DNA of 64,000 nt from DASYML01 sp036009045. GTDB taxonomy: Bacteria; Acidobacteriota; Blastocatellia; Pyrinomonadales; Pyrinomonadaceae. The DNA lies in the NCBI GenBank assembly GCA_036009045.1, contig DASYML010000035.1:7993-71992 (forward strand). The letters are read 5' to 3'. Under the pieces are notes generated by a model, which was given only the letters and a program-made list of their open reading frames with translations, was not told where the DNA came from and did no database searches. Below, piece by piece: positions 62,162-64,000 of the stretch. Each line of letters opens with the position of its first letter. Within the stretch, counting starts at the first letter, position 1. The translations under genes and the position numbers were made by a program.

Positions 62162-64000
62162 ATGGTGATGAAACTTTCTCCGACGGAAATTTATAACGGG
62201 CGGAAAATCCTGCTCATAGGGGCGACGGGCTTTGTCGGCAAGGTCACGTTGAGCATGCTGCTGCATCGCTTTCCGAATATCGGGCGGGTCTACGTCACTG
62301 TGCGCGCGCGTTCGCATGAAGAATCGCTCACGCGTTTCTGGAATAACGTCATCACCTCGCCGCCTTTCGACCCTTTGCGCGAACGCTACGGCGATGCCTT
62401 CGATGGATTCATACGCGATAAGGTCGTGGTCATCGGCGGCGATATAGGCGACGCTAACCTGGGCCATTCCGATGAAGAGGCGCAGAAGATAGCAGACGAT
62501 CTGGACATCATCATCAACTCCGCCGGGAACGTGACCTTCAACCCGACACTGGAAAGCGCCCTGCGGACCAACGTCGTGGGCACACAGAACGTGATAGCCC
62601 TCGCGCGCCGCATGAAGCGTCCCGCGCTTGTGCATATCTCGACCTGCTTTGTGGCTGGCAATCGTTCCGGCCCGGTCTGGGAGAGCGACCCGGTCATAGG
62701 CTATTTTCCGCGACACGAAGAGTTGGAAGGCGTGGTCTTTGATGTCGAGCAGGAGATCAGGGATTGCGCCAAACTCGCGGAACGCGTCCGCGAAGAGGCG
62801 AGGGATGCGATGATGGCCGCGCAGTTTCGCGAGAGCGCACGGCAACGTCTCGATGAAGAGGGTAGAGATTCGGACGACCTCGACGCGATGGGTCTGGCCG
62901 TCGCGCGCGAGCGCAAAGTGTGGACGCGCACGCGTCTCACGGACCTCGGCATAGAGCGCGCGGCCTTCTGGGGCTGGCCCAATATTTACACTTATACCAA
63001 GAGCCTCGGTGAACAACTCGTCGCCGCGCAGACCGACATCGTCCGCAGCATTATCCGCCCCAGCATCGTCGAGTCCGCGCAAATCTATCCCTTCCCCGGA
63101 TGGAACGAGGGCTTTACCACGACCGCGCCCATCATCTTTCTCACGCTCAAGGGACAGACGCAGATTCCCGCGAACAACAAGCTCATACTGGACATCACTC
63201 CTGTGGATCAGGTCGCGGCGGTGATGCTCGCGGTGGCTGCCGAAGCCTGCGTCGAAGAACCCAGGCTGGTCCACCAGGCGGCGACGGGTGACACCAACCC
63301 GAACGACATGCAGCGCATCACGGGCCTTGTCGGTCTCTTCAAACGCAGACAATTTCAGGAGAAGGAGACGGGCTTTCGTCTCATCAACGAGATCGCCGCG
63401 CGCATGGAAGCGCACACGGTGACGGCCTCGCGCTATGACAAGACCTCCACGCCGATGGTCCACGCGGCAGCGAAGAAGGTCTCTTCATTATTGGACCGGG
63501 CACGCCCGCGCTGGGGGGGAGGCCGCCTGACAGACATTATTGACAGTGCCAAGGAGAACGTTGATCGTCTTGAAGAGGTGACGCGCGAGACGGTGGATGC
63601 GTTCGAGATGTTCGAGCCGTTCACCATTAAGAACGCTTACGTCTTTCGCACGGACAACGTGCGCTCGCTCTTCGCGCGCATACGCAAGGACGAGCAGGGC
63701 TTGCTCAACTGGTCGCCGGAGCGGATTGACTGGTACGACTACTGGATTAACGTTCACCTTCCGGGTCTCAAGAAGTGGGTCTTGCCGACTCTCGAAGAAG
63801 AGATGCGCGCGCGGCCCAAGCGCATCTACACTTATAGAGACCTGCTCGAACTCTTCGAGACTTCGACCAAGCGACACGCGACGCGCGTCGCCATGCGCAT
63901 CGAACGCGACGGGCGCAAAGAGCAATACACCTACGCGGACCTGCGCGAACTGGCGACGCGCGCCGGAGCCTTCTTCGCCAGCCAGGGCATACGCTCCGGC
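62162..64000 (+). CDS. Fatty-acyl reductase fused to AMP-binding domain (3' end outside the window)
   Basis: At least 613 codons with no stop before the edge. Residues 15-480 form the FAR-type reductase: GATGFVGK nucleotide loop, NVTFNPTLESAL, HISTCFVAGNR, the active-site YTYTKSLGE (Y-x3-K), SIIRPSIVESA and a C-terminal sterile-type block WSPERIDWYDYWINVHLPGL. From about residue 560 an AMP-binding (acyl-CoA synthetase) domain begins: TYRDLLELFETSTKRHATRV, then YTYADLRELATRAGAFFASQ. It could activate and reduce fatty acids to aldehydes or alcohols, as in ether-lipid, wax or hydrocarbon pathways. The ATG immediately follows the previous stop (TAG). Probably one operon with the two genes before it. 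Confidence 0.88.
   Translation, partial: MVMKLSPTEIYNGRKILLIGATGFVGKVTLSMLLHRFPNIGRVYVTVRARSHEESLTRFWNNVITSPPFDPLRERYGDAFDGFIRDKVVVIGGDIGDANLGHSDEEAQKIADDLDIIINSAGNVTFNPTLESALRTNVVGTQNVIALARRMKRPALVHISTCFVAGNRSGPVWESDPVIGYFPRHEELEGVVFDVEQEIRDCAKLAERVREEARDAMMAAQFRESARQRLDEEGRDSDDLDAMGLAVARERKVWTRTRLTDLGIERAAFWGWPNIYTYTKSLGEQLVAAQTDIVRSIIRPSIVESAQIYPFPGWNEGFTTTAPIIFLTLKGQTQIPANNKLILDITPVDQVAAVMLAVAAEACVEEPRLVHQAATGDTNPNDMQRITGLVGLFKRRQFQEKETGFRLINEIAARMEAHTVTASRYDKTSTPMVHAAAKKVSSLLDRARPRWGGGRLTDIIDSAKENVDRLEEVTRETVDAFEMFEPFTIKNAYVFRTDNVRSLFARIRKDEQGLLNWSPERIDWYDYWINVHLPGLKKWVLPTLEEEMRARPKRIYTYRDLLELFETSTKRHATRVAMRIERDGRKEQYTYADLRELATRAGAFFASQGIRSG

Noticed and set aside
61619..63463. 614-codon minus-strand frame opposite the LarA-like and acyl-reductase genes
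   Set aside because: It is rich in Arg, His and Val, has no domain motif, and opposes two genes with clear motifs.

Overview
The window looks like chromosomal DNA of an Acidobacteriota bacterium, most likely class Blastocatellia (subdivision 4). This is an inference from protein style and cannot be proved without a search. The hints are a lipoprotein with an Asn-Ala-rich mature end, a complete Kdo pathway for LPS, a split glycine dehydrogenase (gcvPA/gcvPB), a UPF0182 protein, DUF4214 and Ca-binding secretion modules, many secreted proteins of unknown function, and gaps full of palindromic repeats. GC content is high, SD sites are often weak, and GTG/TTG starts are common. There is no rRNA, CRISPR array, prophage or transposase gene.

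Layout. 1-7 kb (minus strand): end of a lipoprotein gene, a 1129-aa hybrid histidine kinase, a small AbrB-like protein, a short TPR-HTH protein that looks truncated, and two paralogous single-domain receivers. A tRNA-Gly(CCC) follows at 7.2 kb. 7.4-17.2 kb (minus strand): an apparent operon read kdsB - small membrane protein - pyrG - GNAT - Ser/Thr kinase - kdsA - coiled-coil protein - M1-like protein without zinc ligands - kdsC. It makes and activates Kdo, with pyrG supplying CTP for KdsB. 17.7-21 kb: a trans-sulfuration PLP enzyme, a PP2C phosphatase and a secreted LolA-like protein. 21-32 kb: mixed metabolism and transport (NfeD, proline dehydrogenase, HD hydrolase, acyl-CoA dehydrogenase, two MFS carriers, an aminotransferase overlapping an APC permease) and a DUF4214 gene remnant. 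32.4-37 kb: the glycine cleavage operon gcvT-gcvH-gcvPA-gcvPB. 37.5-42.2 kb: a secreted-protein pair including a metzincin-like protease, a thioredoxin-like ferredoxin, and a membrane-anchored FHA-trypsin protease.

42.3-51.4 kb holds a plus-strand envelope cluster behind a strong promoter: a PMT/ArnT-like glycosyltransferase, a secreted protein of unknown function, an alkaline-phosphatase-superfamily phosphodiesterase, and one polypeptide joining a flippase-like LPG_synthase_TM domain to an FtsX/MacB permease. 51.7-59.6 kb: secreted Xaa-Pro peptidase, small lipoprotein, UPF0182 protein, a receiver of the cyclic-phosphate-processing type, and two secreted or lipid-anchored proteins. 59.8-64 kb: a lipid-type module of HAD-IB phosphatase, LarA-like (DUF2088) protein and a fatty-acyl reductase fused to an AMP-binding domain, cut by the window edge.

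The most unusual property is in the gaps. Ten intergenic inverted repeats are built from short phrases (mostly 7-mers) whose sequence differs from site to site while the architecture stays the same. Most begin at or inside the stop codon of one gene and end at the next. Alongside them are at least four other palindromic families: CACCGCAGACACAGAG hairpins, GACCCTGAAAGGGTC elements, a MITE-like CCAAGGCG element with terminal inverted repeats, and a CCGCCTG element. Several supply the last codons and stop of real genes, and one lies exactly at the truncation point of the DUF4214 gene.
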